DNA of 64,000 bases, taken from assembly GCA_036924085.1 (NCBI GenBank), contig JAVGWX010000011.1, forward strand, positions 40,658,970 through 40,722,969. The letters run 5' to 3'. Below the pieces are notes generated by a model, which saw only the letters and a list, made by a program, of their open reading frames with translations, was not told the DNA's origin and made no database searches. The position numbers and the translations under genes were made by a program. Origin of the DNA: Ariolimax columbianus. Taxonomy: Eukaryota > Mollusca > Gastropoda > Stylommatophora > Arionidae. Numbering within the stretch: position 1 is the stretch's first letter; each line of letters begins with the position of its first letter. Of the stretch, positions 20,972 through 32,195 are shown in pieces.

Positions 20972-21955
20972 CCTTAAAAATAACCTATTTCCGTGCATCG
21001 CTTAGAGAGGTGATTGCCTTTACTCTCGACACCACGTACAACAACAACGACTGCCCTGACTGAATCACAACGAACGCCATGTCGACCCAGAAAAGAATGT
21101 CTTGGAAGACAGAACACAAGGAAAGAAAGGAATGAGCAGACCAAGAAATAGCTTAGTGGCAAAAGCATGCAGAGACCTGAGGGTGAAGACATATGCTGAG
21201 CTAAAGACAACGACAAATGACAGACAGAAATGAAGTCAGAATCCTGAGCTTGCAAACCATCTCTAGGATTGAATTACTAGAAGACGCAGCATAGCTTTGT
21301 CCAGCCACCATTAAAGTCATGTTTAAAAGTAGCGACGTAACCCAGGACTTCTTGTCTGGATCCAGGAGCGCCTTATTTTAGAGGACAGGACAGAGCAATA
21401 GTCAGGACTAATGTTCATATTTTCAAAAGGTCGATGGTCGCGCTATCTGAGAGACAAGACGCTGGTCTCTCAAAAACGAAACGGTGGATGTTCGATCCCC
21501 CCACGTTTTCAACCATCTTTTAGTCCTAAGCTAGGCGAGATCTGGCGCTAAGTCCTAACGGGGACATAGGAACAACTCAGAGGTCCCCTGTATATGTTGT
21601 AAAAAAAATAGATGACAGTTGAAAATCAAATGGGGCACTCTGTTAGCCGCTGACAAAAACTCTAAAGGTTATGCATTTCCTACCCAAAAGTGGCCTCATA
21701 TATTTCAAAAGGAGACGACCCGTCCATTCTGAAAAATAACTTAACAGGTTATTCATATTTTAACCTGTAAAATTAAATGCAAGTATATACAAACAAACAT
21801 GTGCACACGACAAGGTAGTCGCAGACGGGCTTACATAGAGTATAACAACACATCAAGCTGGTTCGATCCATGAGAAAAACAAATAGTACAACTCCATACT
21901 GGGTATAGACTGGCAAAACATGGAAACGAAGACCCGATGGGAAAGCAGCCTACAA
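20972..21955. other. No gene recognised
   Basis: A tRNA-like segment around 21452-21515 (ctggtctctcaa ... gatgttcgatcccccc) has a weak B-box but no acceptor-stem pairing that I can support. Nothing else recognised. Confidence 0.4.
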
Positions 21956-21959
21956 CAGC

Positions 21960-22145
21960 CAGTGGAGCGTAAATAAAACGTAGGAAATAGAGTTGGATAG
22001 GACACACGCAACGGAAAACACAATCAAACGTAGCCAGACAAACTCTGGCAGAATCCACATGGGAAGTTAAAAGAGGTAGAACAAGAAACACACGGAGTAG
22101 GGATTGTGAAAATGAAGTTTGAGCTTCAACTGAAAAGAACCAGTA
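21960..22145 (+). pseudogene. LINE C-terminal fragment
   Basis: Plus-strand frame reads SWIGHTQRKTQSNVARQTLA then WEVKRGRTRNTRSRDCENEV. This matches the common LINE C-terminal linker (WIGH-LRK...NIARQAL-W-P-GKRKRGRPRNTWRRD-E-E). It is a short relic with no catalytic motif. From 22146 to 22704 nothing is coding; about 22390-22520 shares a weak repeat with 37430-37560. Confidence 0.6.
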
Positions 22146-23208
22146 ATCGTATTAGGGTAATTCAAGATCCAATTTGCTGAAAGACGGTTGTCAATGACTA
22201 TTGTCCTGATATGAGCGATGGGCATTCATTCACTGATAGACACTGTTTCACATATCGGTAATGATAGCTAATATATGTAAGAGATTAACAAACTCATCGT
22301 CTGAAACAAAATAACTTGACATTATTATAATGGTTAGTAGATTATGTGGAGCATGTAGACATCAAGTTTCTTCTACTCATTGTCTTGTTCTGTCTTTCCC
22401 GTAACCACAATAGGTCGTAGGAGCATCTCTCAGCGTGTCAGCGATGTGTCATGGGCATAGGGTTAACCGAGCAGGGTCCGATTTCTCTCAGGTGATGAGG
22501 TCTGTCCTTTATTGGCCTGTGAAAACAAGCTACATGAAAACCATGATTGTAAACAAACAGGACGTTAGTCTTATAAAGTCCAGCAATGTGCGTTACGCTG
22601 TGTATCTACGACTCAGTGTATCAGAAAGACTATTTCAAATAGCCGATGACCATGCCAGGATAATCGAAGGGTAAAAAAAACACACTACGTGATGAATGAA
22701 CTAACTAATAATAATAGCTGTCCATCGTTGTCGATGAGGACCGCCGACATCATCCTTGTCACAGATTTCGTTGTTGGGTGTGGGGGCGCATGTGGCTGAA
22801 CAGGCCCAAGCGAGCACGAAAACATCTGCTACATATCAAGAACACGAGATTTATAGAAGGGGATGGTGTTCCCGCTGCTCGGGATGTCCGCGTCTCGCGT
22901 CTGCTCTGGGCTTTCACAACACGGTCGTCTTCACCGGCAGCTACACCCGATTTGACTGCGCTTCTCCAGTCAGATCTGTTTTGCCAAATACATTCCCAGG
23001 TGTCGATGTCTATCTGGCAACTTTTTAGTGAGTGCTTCAGACCGTCTTTAAAACGTTTCTTTGGGCGCCCTCTCTCGCGCCATCCCTCTCTCAGCTCGCC
23101 ATAGAGAAGCTTTTTTGGGAGCCGATCGTCTGACATACGGACGAGGTGTCCGGCCCATCCTAGTCGTGCTTTTTCTAGCAGTGCATGGATGCTGGGAATG
23201 TTAGCCCT

Positions 23209-23664
23209 CTAGAGAACCTCGATGTCAGATACACGATCTTGCCATCGGATGTGGAATATTCGCCTCAGGCAACCTGCGTGGAAGTGGTTTAACCTCCTTG
23301 CATGTCCAGAGTATACAGTCCAGCTTTCGCAAGCGTATAGTAGGGTTGGAATGATGGTTGCATGGTAGACTTTCAATTTGGTCTTGACGCTGATGCCACG
23401 ACGTGCCCAGACCATCGAGCGCATTCTACCAAAGGCTGTGCTGGCCTTTGTTATTCTGCTTGCCACCCCATCGTCTAGGCTGACAGATCTCGACAGCGTG
23501 CTGCCCAGATATGTGAATTTGTCTACGACATTCAACGTCTGCCCGCTGACTGTAGTCTCTGGTTTTGTGTACGGCATGCCTGGTGCTGGTTGGTACATGA
23601 CCTCTGTTTTTTTGGCATTTATGGTCAGGCCAAAATTTTCGCATGCGGCAGAGAACTGATCCAT
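23209..23664 (-). pseudogene. LINE A2 RT thumb region
   Basis: A 151-codon frame from MDQFSAACENFGLTINAKKT through DKFTYLGSTLSRS and TLLYACESWTVYSGHARRL to IRWQDRVSDIEVL. It is the best reference for the ~26-bp deletion in A1. Frame continuity resumes at 22759-23136 after a stop, giving the C-terminal basic region and finger. Confidence 0.88.
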
Positions 23665-23896
23665 TCAAACCTGCATGTTCAGTTCTGAGTTGCTCATTAG
23701 AGCGCAGTCGTCAGCAAATACAAGTTCCCTGATTATGTCGTCAGCCACTTTGGTTTTGGCCTTCATTCTTCTGGAATTGAGTAACTTGCCATCTGTGCGG
23801 TACTTTATGGGTATTCCAAGTTCCAATGATCTTCTTCTTCTTCTTCTTCGTACGCAGTCAGACAGAAACCATTTTTTTTCTCGAAAAAAGTGGCGG

Positions 23897-24733
23897 TCAT
23901 CCTGAGGCTGTCGCCACTGCCATGCAGCTTGTCTTGCAGTTCCACTGGTGATGGCCACATCTGCTCTCTCTGATCCTCGTATGTCGGGCAGTTCTGCAGT
24001 TCATTTTACCAGTACCGCACGGGCATTCGTCGGTACCACCTATCTTCAATTTGTTGAATAGGTGGTACCTCAGTCTATTGTGGCCAGTGCGAAGTCTGAA
24101 GACAACGACCTGCTCTCTTCGGTTCAACTGGAAATAGGCATCGTTTTTGGTGTAACCAGTATGTTCGGTTTCCCATTTGGTCATGTATCTGGCTTTGATA
24201 AGCCGTTTTGACTCTTCGTACGTCATACTAGTATCTGTTTGTGGTAGTCTTACACCTTCTTTTGCCAGTCTGTCTGCCTCCTCGTTGCCTTGGATGTTGC
24301 AGTGTGATGGGACCCACTGTACCACTACCCTTTTTGGTGCGGACTGCTGGCACAGTTTGCAGAGTGCTGCTCTTAAGTCATTAAGCTCAGTGTTTTTCTG
24401 GCTTTTTAGCGCTGTGACTACGGCGAGAGTATCTGCAAGCAGGACTATATGGCTTTCATTTTCATTGTGTGTCACCATTTCTTCCACTGCCGCCCTCAGT
24501 GCCTCTGCCTCCGCTCTGAAATTGCTTGTGTATTTACCAGTAGCGAATGACAGTGTTATTTGTCTTCCCTTTGGTAGGTTCAGGAATGCTCCTGCCCCTC
24601 CGTTCTGTGTAGTGTTTGTTAAAGAACCGTCGGTGTATGCATGGGTCCAGTCCATGCTTGGGTAGCTTTTCGATATGAAGCTTAGGGTAGTATCTCTCCT
24701 TTCTTTTTCAGTCTGGCAGTTTTTTGTTTCCAA
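23897..24733 (-). pseudogene. LINE N1c RNase H domain and C-terminal knuckle (278 codons)
   Basis: RNase H catalytic residues are all visible: Asp in AYTDGSLTNT, Glu in NFRAEAEALRAAVEE, Asp in VLLADTLAVVTAL, and His/Asp in WVPSHCNIQGNEEADRLAKEG. The RLRTGHNRLRYHLFNKLKIG segment and TDECPCGTGK follow. After GTGK a deletion shifts the frame, so the expected His-x4-Cys of the knuckle (seen in N1a and N1b) is missing and the last ~30 residues are out of frame. RNase H degrades the RNA strand during integration in I-type LINEs. Confidence 0.93.
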
Positions 24734-24836
24734 TACCTGGTATATTTTATATCACTTCTGGAAATATATCCTGCCTCCAGGTAGGTTTTCGTACAGTAGT
24801 GATGGGTTTTGGTGTTGTTAGTGCGTTTATGGGATA

Positions 24837-25715
24837 TTAGTGCATCTTTGCTTTGGCTATTTCTTCAAAGTTTGTCCGCTTTAGTTGCCCATTTCCCAAA
24901 TTGTTTAGTCTCTGGTGCATTGGATGGTCAGTCAGTCTTCGGAGTTTCTCTGACTGCAGCTGGGCTCTGCAGTCTCTTCTATCGGTCCTGGATTGCAGTT
25001 TTGTAATCTTTTCAAGTTCTACAATTGGCGTTGACTTCATGCCTCCTGTTATAACTCTCATGGCTTGGTTTTGAAGTTTGCTAGCTTTATCGAAGTTCGC
25101 CTTCGCTGCTGTTGTCCATGCCGCAATGCCATACTCGAGAACTGGTCTCACTCTTCCAGTATACAGTTTCTTTAGTATGCCTTCGTCTGCTCCCCAGCTT
25201 GTGCCAGCAAGTTTCCTCATGATTGCCATTCTTTCTCTTGCTCTCATTCGGTTTCTCTCGATCTGACTTTTCCATGTCATGCGCCGATCATATGTGACTC
25301 CCAGATAGGTTGGGTTGTCGTTTGGCTGCAGGAGTTTGCCATTTAGACTTAATTTGGTATGTTGGGGTTTGATTGAGAGCGAGAATATTGTGCATGTGGT
25401 TTTTTCCTCGTTTATTTTGACCAGCCATGAGTTCGCCCACTCTTCCAGCGATGTTAGGGCCTGCTGCATCCGATTTCTTGCTATCGTGAGATTCTTTTCA
25501 GAAGTCCACATAGCCAGATCGTCTGCAAACATTGAGCTATGGACTCTCCTTGGTATATTCTCTGTAAAGTCGTTTATATATACCAAGAAGAGTGTGGGTG
25601 ACAGTACTCCCCCTTGGGGTACTCCCTGCTCGAGTGTCACCTTTTTGCTCATCTGCCCTTGTACTTGGACTCTGGCCGTTCTTTGTTCGAGGTAGTGGTT
25701 GATCCACTTGTACAT
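24837..25715 (-). pseudogene. LINE N1c reverse transcriptase (292 codons)
   Basis: Reading from 25715, motif B is EQGVPQGGVLSPTLFLVYIND, catalytic motif C is MFADDLAMW, followed by SLEEWANSWLVKINEEKTTC and PTYLGVTYDRRMTW. The thumb is KLYTGRVRPVLEYGIAAW (note the intact arginine-valine pair). The end is IAKAKMH followed by a stop at 24837. Motif A is absent because of 5' truncation. The intact 292-codon stretch suggests a fairly recent insertion. Confidence 0.93.
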
Positions 25716-25935
25716 TTTCCCACAATGATCTGAAGGCGTCTGTCATCGTGGCCGCGAACATCATGCTGAACAAAGTCGGGGCGAGTACACATCCTTGTTT
25801 TACTCCGTTTGATTCTAGAAACGTTTTAGAGATTGCACCGCTGTCCAGTACACGAGCACACATGCCTTCGTGTAGCTGTTTCACCACTGTTTTGAACTTG
25901 TTGGGGCAGCCAAACCTAGACATTATTAACTAATC

Positions 25936-26115
25936 CAATTGGAAAACCACAACACGTTTACGTGGACACAAGTGTAACTAGTTTGATTTTTAGTCAAATC
26001 CGTGGCATGGCGGCATCCAGTATGGACTGAAATACGAGAGCTTGTTTAGACCCGCAGTATGTTAGGCGCCATCTTTATTGGTGAGAGATATGAAGAACCA
26101 TGACTGTAAAGCTAA
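25936..26115. repeat. Repeat family W, copy 1
   Basis: Shares acacaagtgtaactagttt, tcaaatccgtgg, tggcggcatccagtatgga-like and GGCGCCATCTTT blocks in the same order with 37700-37880. Non-coding. Class unknown. Confidence 0.65.
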
Positions 26116-26194
26116 CTACAGTAGGATGTCATGCTCATATTGACAGACACAAAGAGGAATGAAAATTTAACGGAAAATTTTTAATTTTTTTTTG

Positions 26195-26432
26195 CGTTCG
26201 CCTTATTTTCTCTAATCCGCAAGACGGTGTGCGTTGAACTGTGGTTTTTATTTTGCGCCTGTCAGCCCAGTGCATCCAACTTCATCATGCATTTTATTTA
26301 AGGGTCTGCTTCCTCCTGCACTTTCTAAGGGTTTGCTTCCCTGGGGTAACGGCCGATGCTGTGATGGGGATCGAACCCAGCCCCTTTGGGTTGTGAGCCG
26401 TGCCACTTAACCACTAGGCCACGCCGTTCCCT
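26195..26432 (-). mobile_element. tRNA-derived SINE (SINE1), copy 1
   Basis: On the minus strand, the 5' head reads GGCGTGGCCTAGTGGTTAAG, a good A-box, and about 45 bases on GGGTTCGATCCCC, a good B-box of a pol III promoter. A ~160-bp unrelated body follows. The 3' end is A-rich (26170-26195 region). Copy 2 at 30111-30338 is alike throughout. Length and layout fit a tRNA-derived SINE. The tRNA-like part does not extend to a full acceptor stem, so it is not a tRNA gene. Confidence 0.85.
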
Positions 26433-26764
26433 CTAACAGCAAATAATATTTATGGGTTGTCCAGCAAGATGGTGGAGCATAAACATATTTCTTGTATTAG
26501 ATAACGGTATAATATATGTTACTTCGCATTTAGAAGAAAGCTGTTACCAATATAAGATCCACATGAACTACAAATAATGTGAACATAATTCTACGACAGG
26601 CCCAGCAAGCCCATAGGTGATTGACAAATGTTTCAAACATAAATGCTAACGTAAATAGGTAGGTGGGAGTGCGTACGATGATAGCGGCAACCAAGGTGAA
26701 GGACACAAACATAGAGCTGACATTTAAAGTCGCTACTAACACCAATGGTGTCACCTTCATTTGA

Positions 26765-26910
26765 GTTGCCTGTTTTACAAATATGGTCTACATATATATT
26801 GAATATCAAACGGGAAAGAACTCATCCTTGTCGTACTCCTGATTTGATATGCAATTTTGCTGAGCGTCCGGTTATTGTTCGAACATATGCAGTCATGGTA
26901 GGAATAATTT
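26765..26910 (-). pseudogene. LINE RT fragment around motif B
   Basis: Minus strand reads MTAYVRTITGRSAKLHIKSG then VRQG, a broken codon, and LSRLIFNIYVDHI, matching the KSGVRQGC-LSP-LFNIY motif B region. No motif C follows. The adjacent hydrophobic minus-strand frame at 26760-26530 overlaps its end in the same phase and has no recognised family. Confidence 0.6.
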
Positions 26911-27139
26911 AATACATGTTTCTTATTTTCTGATCATATTGCTCCTACCTTGCGTCGTCGCCGATTTGAAGAATGTGTAGACTTCTGATTTGAACTAGGT
27001 GGGAGTCTTGCCGTGCTGACATGTTAAATGTTGTAGTGTTTTATTGATCACCTCCCGGGTGATACGTCTTGCTCGTGTCTATGAAATATCTATGTATAAT
27101 GACATCGATGCAGGTTGACCATAGTACATCCATTGCAAA

Positions 27140-27815
27140 CGTCCAGATCATTTATTTTCTGATTGAAATATTATTCACATGAAAAATCACAACCACTATT
27201 TGCAATTCAGTCTATAAACTCCTTTGGAAAGCTTCTACAAGATGCACTTTCCTTCCTGCGTGGTTATTGATTATTAAGTTATCTATAAAACCCATTGATT
27301 ATACATTAACGTCCCAATTTCACAGAATCTTGAATTGACATTGTGATCAGGTTACGTTAGCTAGTAGGAATCGCAAGCAATGATAACGCTATCATCAGAC
27401 GGTCTTCTCTTGATGATGAAACTTGATCTGTACATGGATTATAGTGAAACAGAAACTGCGGTGGTCATCAACCTCACTCTCTGGTCCAGAGCTACCCTAG
27501 ACCAGTGGCACGAAATGTCGAGACGACTGGATTTAACTCAGGATGCAAGAATTCTGGTCCCACCTCCCTTGAGACCAATGGTCGCCTGAAACCTGTGAGA
27601 GTCGATCTCCGGCAGTTTCCGTTCATCGCTTTTAGAAGCGAGTGTCTCAATTCTCGACCACATCCTTGTAAAATATCCCAGACTCTTTATTTTCTTATCA
27701 AACACATATTGATGTGAAGCAACTTGACCATTGTCTTTAGTTGTGTCTATGAACTTCTTTGAAAAGCTTTTACAACGCACCTTCTTTCGAGCATAGTGAT
27801 AGTTCATTAAGCGTG
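27140..27815. repeat. Diverged direct duplication flanking repeat Z
   Basis: About 27140-27280 and 27665-27815 are related (cagatcatttattttctg... / cagactctttattttctta..., then ctataaactcctttggaaagcttctacaa / ctatgaacttctttgaaaagcttttacaa). Repeat family Z copy 1 (27374-27590) lies between them. It is similar in part to 37190-37385 and 38290-38450 (tatagtgaaacagaaactg, gtggtcatcaacctcactct). Confidence 0.55.
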
Positions 27816-27844
27816 CTGCTCTACTTTCGTCTCCTTCTACTCTT

Positions 27845-28665
27845 GCCATATGGCGTCGAAGAAAGGTGGGATGCGTAGATTTCTTGTCATCGCCGGGGGG
27901 CTTGTCCTGTCGTTAGGTGTAACTTCCTGAGAGTGTCACAGACACCCTCGATCCAATGACGTCGTGGTCTGCCTCTTGCTCGTAGACCGGATACATTCAT
28001 ATGAAACCCTTTGATGCAGGCTGGTCATAATGCAATCTTACTAAATGACCAACCACATGATTTGTTGAGAGTCAATGTAAACACTCATTGGGTTTGTCGC
28101 CACTGTCTGCTTCGGAGTGGTGTTTCGGATTCGGTCACGGATTGTCTTTACAGCTGCATTTCTTACACAGCTCTGGATCTTACTTGTATGGGTTGCTAGT
28201 ATGGTCCAAGATTGACATTGGTAACACAATGTAGGAATAAACAGTGTATATATCAGCCTCCTCTTTGTTGAAGGAAGCACTATGGTTTTTTTCTTCAAAA
28301 TCGGTGCAATTTGATCGTGGGCATTGTTCGCCTTCTTAATTTTATATGCACTGCCCCCGTCCATTCTGTCTTCATCAGTGAACATCCTACCTAGGTATTT
28401 TAGCTCCCTTACTTGCTTGATACCAATGTCACTGATGTGGGAACGTCTATGCAATTGTTCACTTGAAATCAACAAAGTCTCTACCTTGCCTGTGTTGATC
28501 TACATGTCGTATTCATTACAAGCGAAATTGAGATAGTTCAGGTGGTGTTGTAGGTTTTATCCAATTTGGTAAAAGATGACTTGATCATCAGCAAAGAACA
28601 ATTCATTGAGGGACTCTTCATGAGGAAACATGAGAAGTGTACTACAAGAACCACTAATGATACAT
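27845..28665 (-). mobile_element. LINE fragment (RT motif C to C-terminus)
   Basis: From 28665 the minus strand reads PHEESLNELFFADDQVIF (catalytic motif C intact). After two stops it reads INTGKVETLLISSEQLHRRS and then VRELKYLGRMFTDEDRMDGG. KKTIVLPSTKRRLIYTLFIP and TLCYQCQSWT follow, and the end is GLRARGRPRRHWIEGVCDTL. It is an RTE-like C-terminal layout. The 144-codon frame at 28475-28041 is the longest clean piece. The element is 5'-truncated at about 28665 and no TSD could be defined. The family differs from A, B, R and N1. Confidence 0.85.
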
Positions 28666-28854
28666 AGTCAACATTTTCTAGTCTTCAATTAACATTTTGA
28701 TTTGGTAACTTAACACCAACATACTTAAACAAAACTTTTTAGGCGTTTGTTTTAAAAATAAAAGCATGAATTAAAAATCATTTGTTTTAATTCAATCAAA
28801 TAAAAGGTTGCAACTATACTCCAAACAGATTCCGCTTTAAAACATGATGTATGA

Positions 28855-29340
28855 CTTTGGGAATACGCTAATTGGCCATAGAGGATGTCTTTGGGAATAC
28901 GCTAACTGGCCATAGAGGATGTCTTTGGGAATACGCTAACTGGCCATAGAGGATGTCTTTGTGAATACGCTAACTGGCCATAGAGGATGTCTTTGGGAAT
29001 ACGCTAACTGGCCATAGAGGATGTCTTTGGGAATACGCTAACTGGCCATAGAGTATGTCTTTGGGAATACGCTAACTGGCCATAGAGGATGTCTTTGGGA
29101 ATACGCTAACTGGCCATAGAGTATGTCTTTGGGAATACGCTAACTGGCCATAGAGGATGTCTTTGGGAATACGCTAACTGGCCATAGAGGATGTCTTTGG
29201 GAATACGCTAACTGGCCATAGAGGATGTCTTTGGGAATACGCTAACTGGCCATAGAGGATGTCTTTGGGAATACGCTAACTGGCCATAGAGTATGTCTTT
29301 GGGAATACGCTAACTGGCCATAGAGGATGTCTTTGGGAAT
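28855..29340. repeat. 34-bp satellite-like array, ~14 units
   Basis: Units of CTTTGGGAATACGCTAACTG + GCCATAGAGGATGT repeat about 14 times with very few variants: one unit with GTGAATACG, three with GAGTATGT in place of GAGGATGT, and AATTGG in the first unit. Homogeneity implies recent amplification or ongoing gene conversion. The right edge ends mid-unit at a CAACAATC junction. Confidence 0.97.
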
Positions 29341-30030
29341 ACAACAATCTTCAAACGGCGAACATGACCAAGTTGTCGTAAATGTTCCTATAAGTTGTTA
29401 TTTTATATATTGGTATTGTATCATTGTATCTGTTATGTATATGTTTTCTATTTTTTCTATATGCATTTTATTTATCGGTTCAGCAGCGTCATTTCCTCTA
29501 TCGATTCTTCTGCTCGCATTATAGTTTTTTGTCTCTTCTTAATATACAGGATCAGCACACTTCCTCTATTTATTTTAAATATTCTCTTCTTCTAAGAGTT
29601 GCAGAAAAACTCTTAGATACAAAAATAATTAAGGATACATTCTCTTCGACTTTATCTCCACGGTGTGCATACACAATCAACCAATCTTCTATAAGTAGAC
29701 CTGTTCTGCGCTGCTGTCACCAGTTCTTTACAGTTGCTGTTTTTCTTTTCTTTGTCTAAAAGTCTCTTCTCTGTGTGTTCTTTGATCTTCCTTTGCCATT
29801 TTGTCCGTGTGGGATCTGTGAGAGAGATTGCCTGGTGATACTGTCATGGGGTGTTCACAGTATGTGGAATAGCCAGCGGCCCTTTCTTTCTAAGATTTTC
29901 GGTTCTAGGATTTCTTGTCTTTTAATTATCTCCAAATGCTTTCGTCTGTTATCTAACGGGACCACTGCAGGCCTAGAACTCTACGCCTGGATTTGTTGAT
30001 TAAGCTCTAGAATATGTTAATAGCGAGGAT
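29341..30030. other. No gene recognised
   Basis: T-rich on the plus strand, with frames of up to 111 codons rich in Phe, Leu and Tyr and lacking family motifs. I see no support for a gene. Confidence 0.5.
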
Positions 30031-30033
30031 CGA

Positions 30034-30037
<4 letters not shown>

Positions 30038-30081
<44 letters not shown>

Positions 30082-30110
30082 CTCTCTATCTATCTCTATC
30101 TCTCTCTCTT
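30038..30110. repeat. (TC)n microsatellite at SINE tail
   Basis: (TC)n interrupted by TTTCTT and CTATCTATC near its right end. Directly abuts the 3' end of SINE1 copy 2. Confidence 0.95.
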
Positions 30111-30338
30111 CGTTCGCCTTATTTCTGTATTCCCCAAGACGGCGTGCGTTGCACTGTTTTTATTTTACGCCTGTCGTCCCAGTGCATCCGACTTCAGGAT
30201 GCATTTTATGTAAGAGTCTGCTTCCTCCTGCATTTTCTAAGGGTTTGCTACTCCGTGGTAACGACCTGTGCTGTGATGGGGAACGAACCCAAAACCATCG
30301 GGTTGGGAGCCGTGTCACTAACCGCTAACCCGTCCCCA
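30111..30338 (-). mobile_element. tRNA-derived SINE (SINE1), copy 2
   Basis: Same family as the copy at 26.2-26.4 kb. Minus strand: a degenerate A-box (GGGTTAGCGGTTAGTG) and a B-box GGGTTCGTTCCCC, then a shared body ending at AATAAGGCGAACG. The 3' end runs directly into a (GA)n tract (TC on the plus strand, 30038-30110), so the tail has become or captured a microsatellite. Confidence 0.82.
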
Positions 30339-32040
30339 TAGTGAGGGTATTAAAGGTCCGACATCACTTTGGAGGGGTTTGAGATCTTCTGCTCAATATA
30401 CATTCTTAGCATAGTATCATTCTGAATGGGTTTCAGAACGACAAGGATTATATTTTGAATTCTCGTTTTTCATCTTCATCTTCATCACTTATCTTCATAA
30501 TGATGCTCCTTAGGTACATCATCCCTTTATCAATTGGGGTTTTTCACTGCTTGATAAGAGCCGTGTTGTTGACTGCATTTCATTTTACAATTGTTGGCTT
30601 TTCTGCATGAGTCTTTGGATCATCTTGCTGTGAGATTATGTTTGATTTGTGTGTTTTCTTCTGTATTTAAAGTTGTCTGTGAGATCTGAGAGCTATTGCC
30701 CCTGCAAACGTTGAACTCATGCAAATTATAAATATATATTTTCTGACTCGTAACACGAAGTTGCGCAAAATAATCACTGAAGTAGTCTTGGGATTTTTCA
30801 GGACAAATATACGTCTCAAAATGTAGTCTAGAGAATATCTTTAAAATTAAGACATATCATTTCTGGAGTATGTGTTTATATACTGACTCCGTGGGTCGTG
30901 AATCATCGCGTTTTTGCAGTATGGATAAATGGTTTTTCCCTTGCTCAAGAGATCAACTTGTGTCCCTTGTCAGAAAATCTATATTAAGGAAGACAACTTT
31001 ACCGCGATAAGCAATTTTGATATATATATATTTATGTAGTAAAAGCCCTAAACAATGTAATTCTAAATGAACATAAAATAAATACCTAGTTGAAAAATAA
31101 CACCCCTAAATCAATATTTTTTTTAATTTAAAAAATCTCCGAATGACAAATACGATTCAACTCTGCTCATCTTGTCTGCCCACAAATCTAGTTAGCTGGC
31201 TCGAGAACAAGTGAGGTTATCAAACATCAAACCACAAATTGAAAATATAAGTTTTCAAGACGAAGCAAATATTTTCCATTAACATTCTGCCCTCTTGGTT
31301 TATTTTAACATAGAACTGACGAATGGGCAATTTATAAAAATAAAATGGTAATGATTGAAGCTGTAGAATGGAAACACCCAAGTGGTACTCGGGATATTAC
31401 TAAGAAGACCACCGTAACCTTCTCAGCATTTTATAGAAAGTGACTAACACGTGGTGTTAGCAACCTCTTCATGTAACATTGCTTCACATCATTGCTACAG
31501 GATTCCCTTAAAGGGACCAGCAATAGCAGTGCACTTGTACTTCATTTGGAGGAGGGAGGAGGATGAATGAATCCAATAATGATTATTGGCCACTGAACAT
31601 CTACTGTGTCAGTATTAAATATACAAGGGATGAAGAAAAATACAAATGTTCAAAGCTAGTACCATTTCTGAACAAGCTAGATTAATGTACAGGCAGCCGT
31701 AAGCTGACTTCACCATAAAGATTGAATCATACGTTTGAAAGATCACAAAAGCAAAATATATTTTAAGCATTAATTACACTTGAAAAGGTAAAGATGGTCA
31801 AATAGCCCACACTGCCGTCGGGAATGACGTGTTAGACAAAGGGTGGGCACCGTACTGCCAGCTGACAAGAACTGGACCGTCAAGCATTTATTCCTGCCCC
31901 TGGGGTTGGTTGAAAATCATTATAAGCTCTGGTCCCTGGTCTTATAAAATAATTTGCTTAATAACAAACACATACACACCAACAAACAAACAAAAAACCC
32001 ACCTAGAATGATCTGTCGTACGACTTTAAAACCATTTCAT
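30339..32040. other. AT-rich region, nothing recognised
   Basis: No gene, RNA or repeat that I can support. Contains scattered A/T homopolymers and a short TATATATAT at about 31021. Confidence 0.5.
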
Positions 32041-32195
32041 GAGTTTTTGAGGGTTTGTAGGCTGAGGACTATAGACCGTTACGCCATTGCAGGAGTTTTC
32101 AAAGATTTTTAGGCTGAGGACTACAGACCGCTTCGCCATTACAGGAGTTATCGAGGGTTTTTAGGCTGACTACTGACCGATTCGCAATTGATTTT
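32041..32195. repeat. 52-bp tandem repeat, 3 units
   Basis: Units starting GAGTTTTTGAGGGTTTGTAG begin at 32041, 32093 and 32145. The third is shortened. Unrelated in sequence to the 52-bp array at 9.7 kb. Two tRNA-like segments follow (about 32262-32335 minus, 32388-32455 plus), with box-like TAGCTCAGAGGTAAGACG and CCGAATCCC in the second. These may be old SINE heads. Confidence 0.8.

Larger units (their letters stand above)
23833..25722 (-). mobile_element. LINE N1c: RT plus RNase H, 1,890 bp, nested in LINE A2
   Basis: This is the longest N1 copy. A 9-bp TSD, CAATGATCT, flanks it at 23824-23832 and 25723-25731. Removing the insert and one TSD restores the LINE A sequence seen in A1 at about 4067-4085. 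The (GAA)n tail is at 23833-23850 on the plus strand as TTC. It is 5'-truncated within RT just before MYKWINHYLE. It contains RT motifs B and C, the thumb, RNase H, and a C-terminal CPCGTGK motif, with a deletion after that motif that removes the H-LLQNC part (compare N1a). Confidence 0.95.
22705..25931 (-). mobile_element. LINE A2, 5'-truncated, interrupted by LINE N1c
   Basis: The 3' end with a TAA-repeat tail lies at 22705-22717. The body runs to 23832, is interrupted by a 1,890-bp N1 copy, and resumes at 25723-25931. It ends 5' of MSRFGCPNKFKTVVKQLHEG. RT motif B (GVKQGCVLAPTLFSMMF) lies in the right-hand piece. Motif C (LVFADDCAL) and the C-terminal region are in the left piece, including the KTEVMY stretch deleted in A1. 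The zinc finger has its first Cys changed to Phe (FLICSRCF) but both histidines retained. One or two frameshifts and an in-frame stop near 23210 break it. Confidence 0.93.

Noticed and set aside
24177..24665. 162-codon plus-strand frame
   Set aside because: Antisense shadow of the N1c RNase H domain.
26530..26760. 76-codon hydrophobic minus-strand frame resembling a membrane protein
   Set aside because: Its start overlaps, in phase, the LINE RT motif-B fragment at 26765-26910, so it is most likely read-through of decayed LINE sequence. No family recognised.
28855..29340. Regular 34-bp repeats resembling a CRISPR array
   Set aside because: Units are directly contiguous with no unique spacers, and the surroundings are eukaryotic transposons. 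It is a minisatellite.
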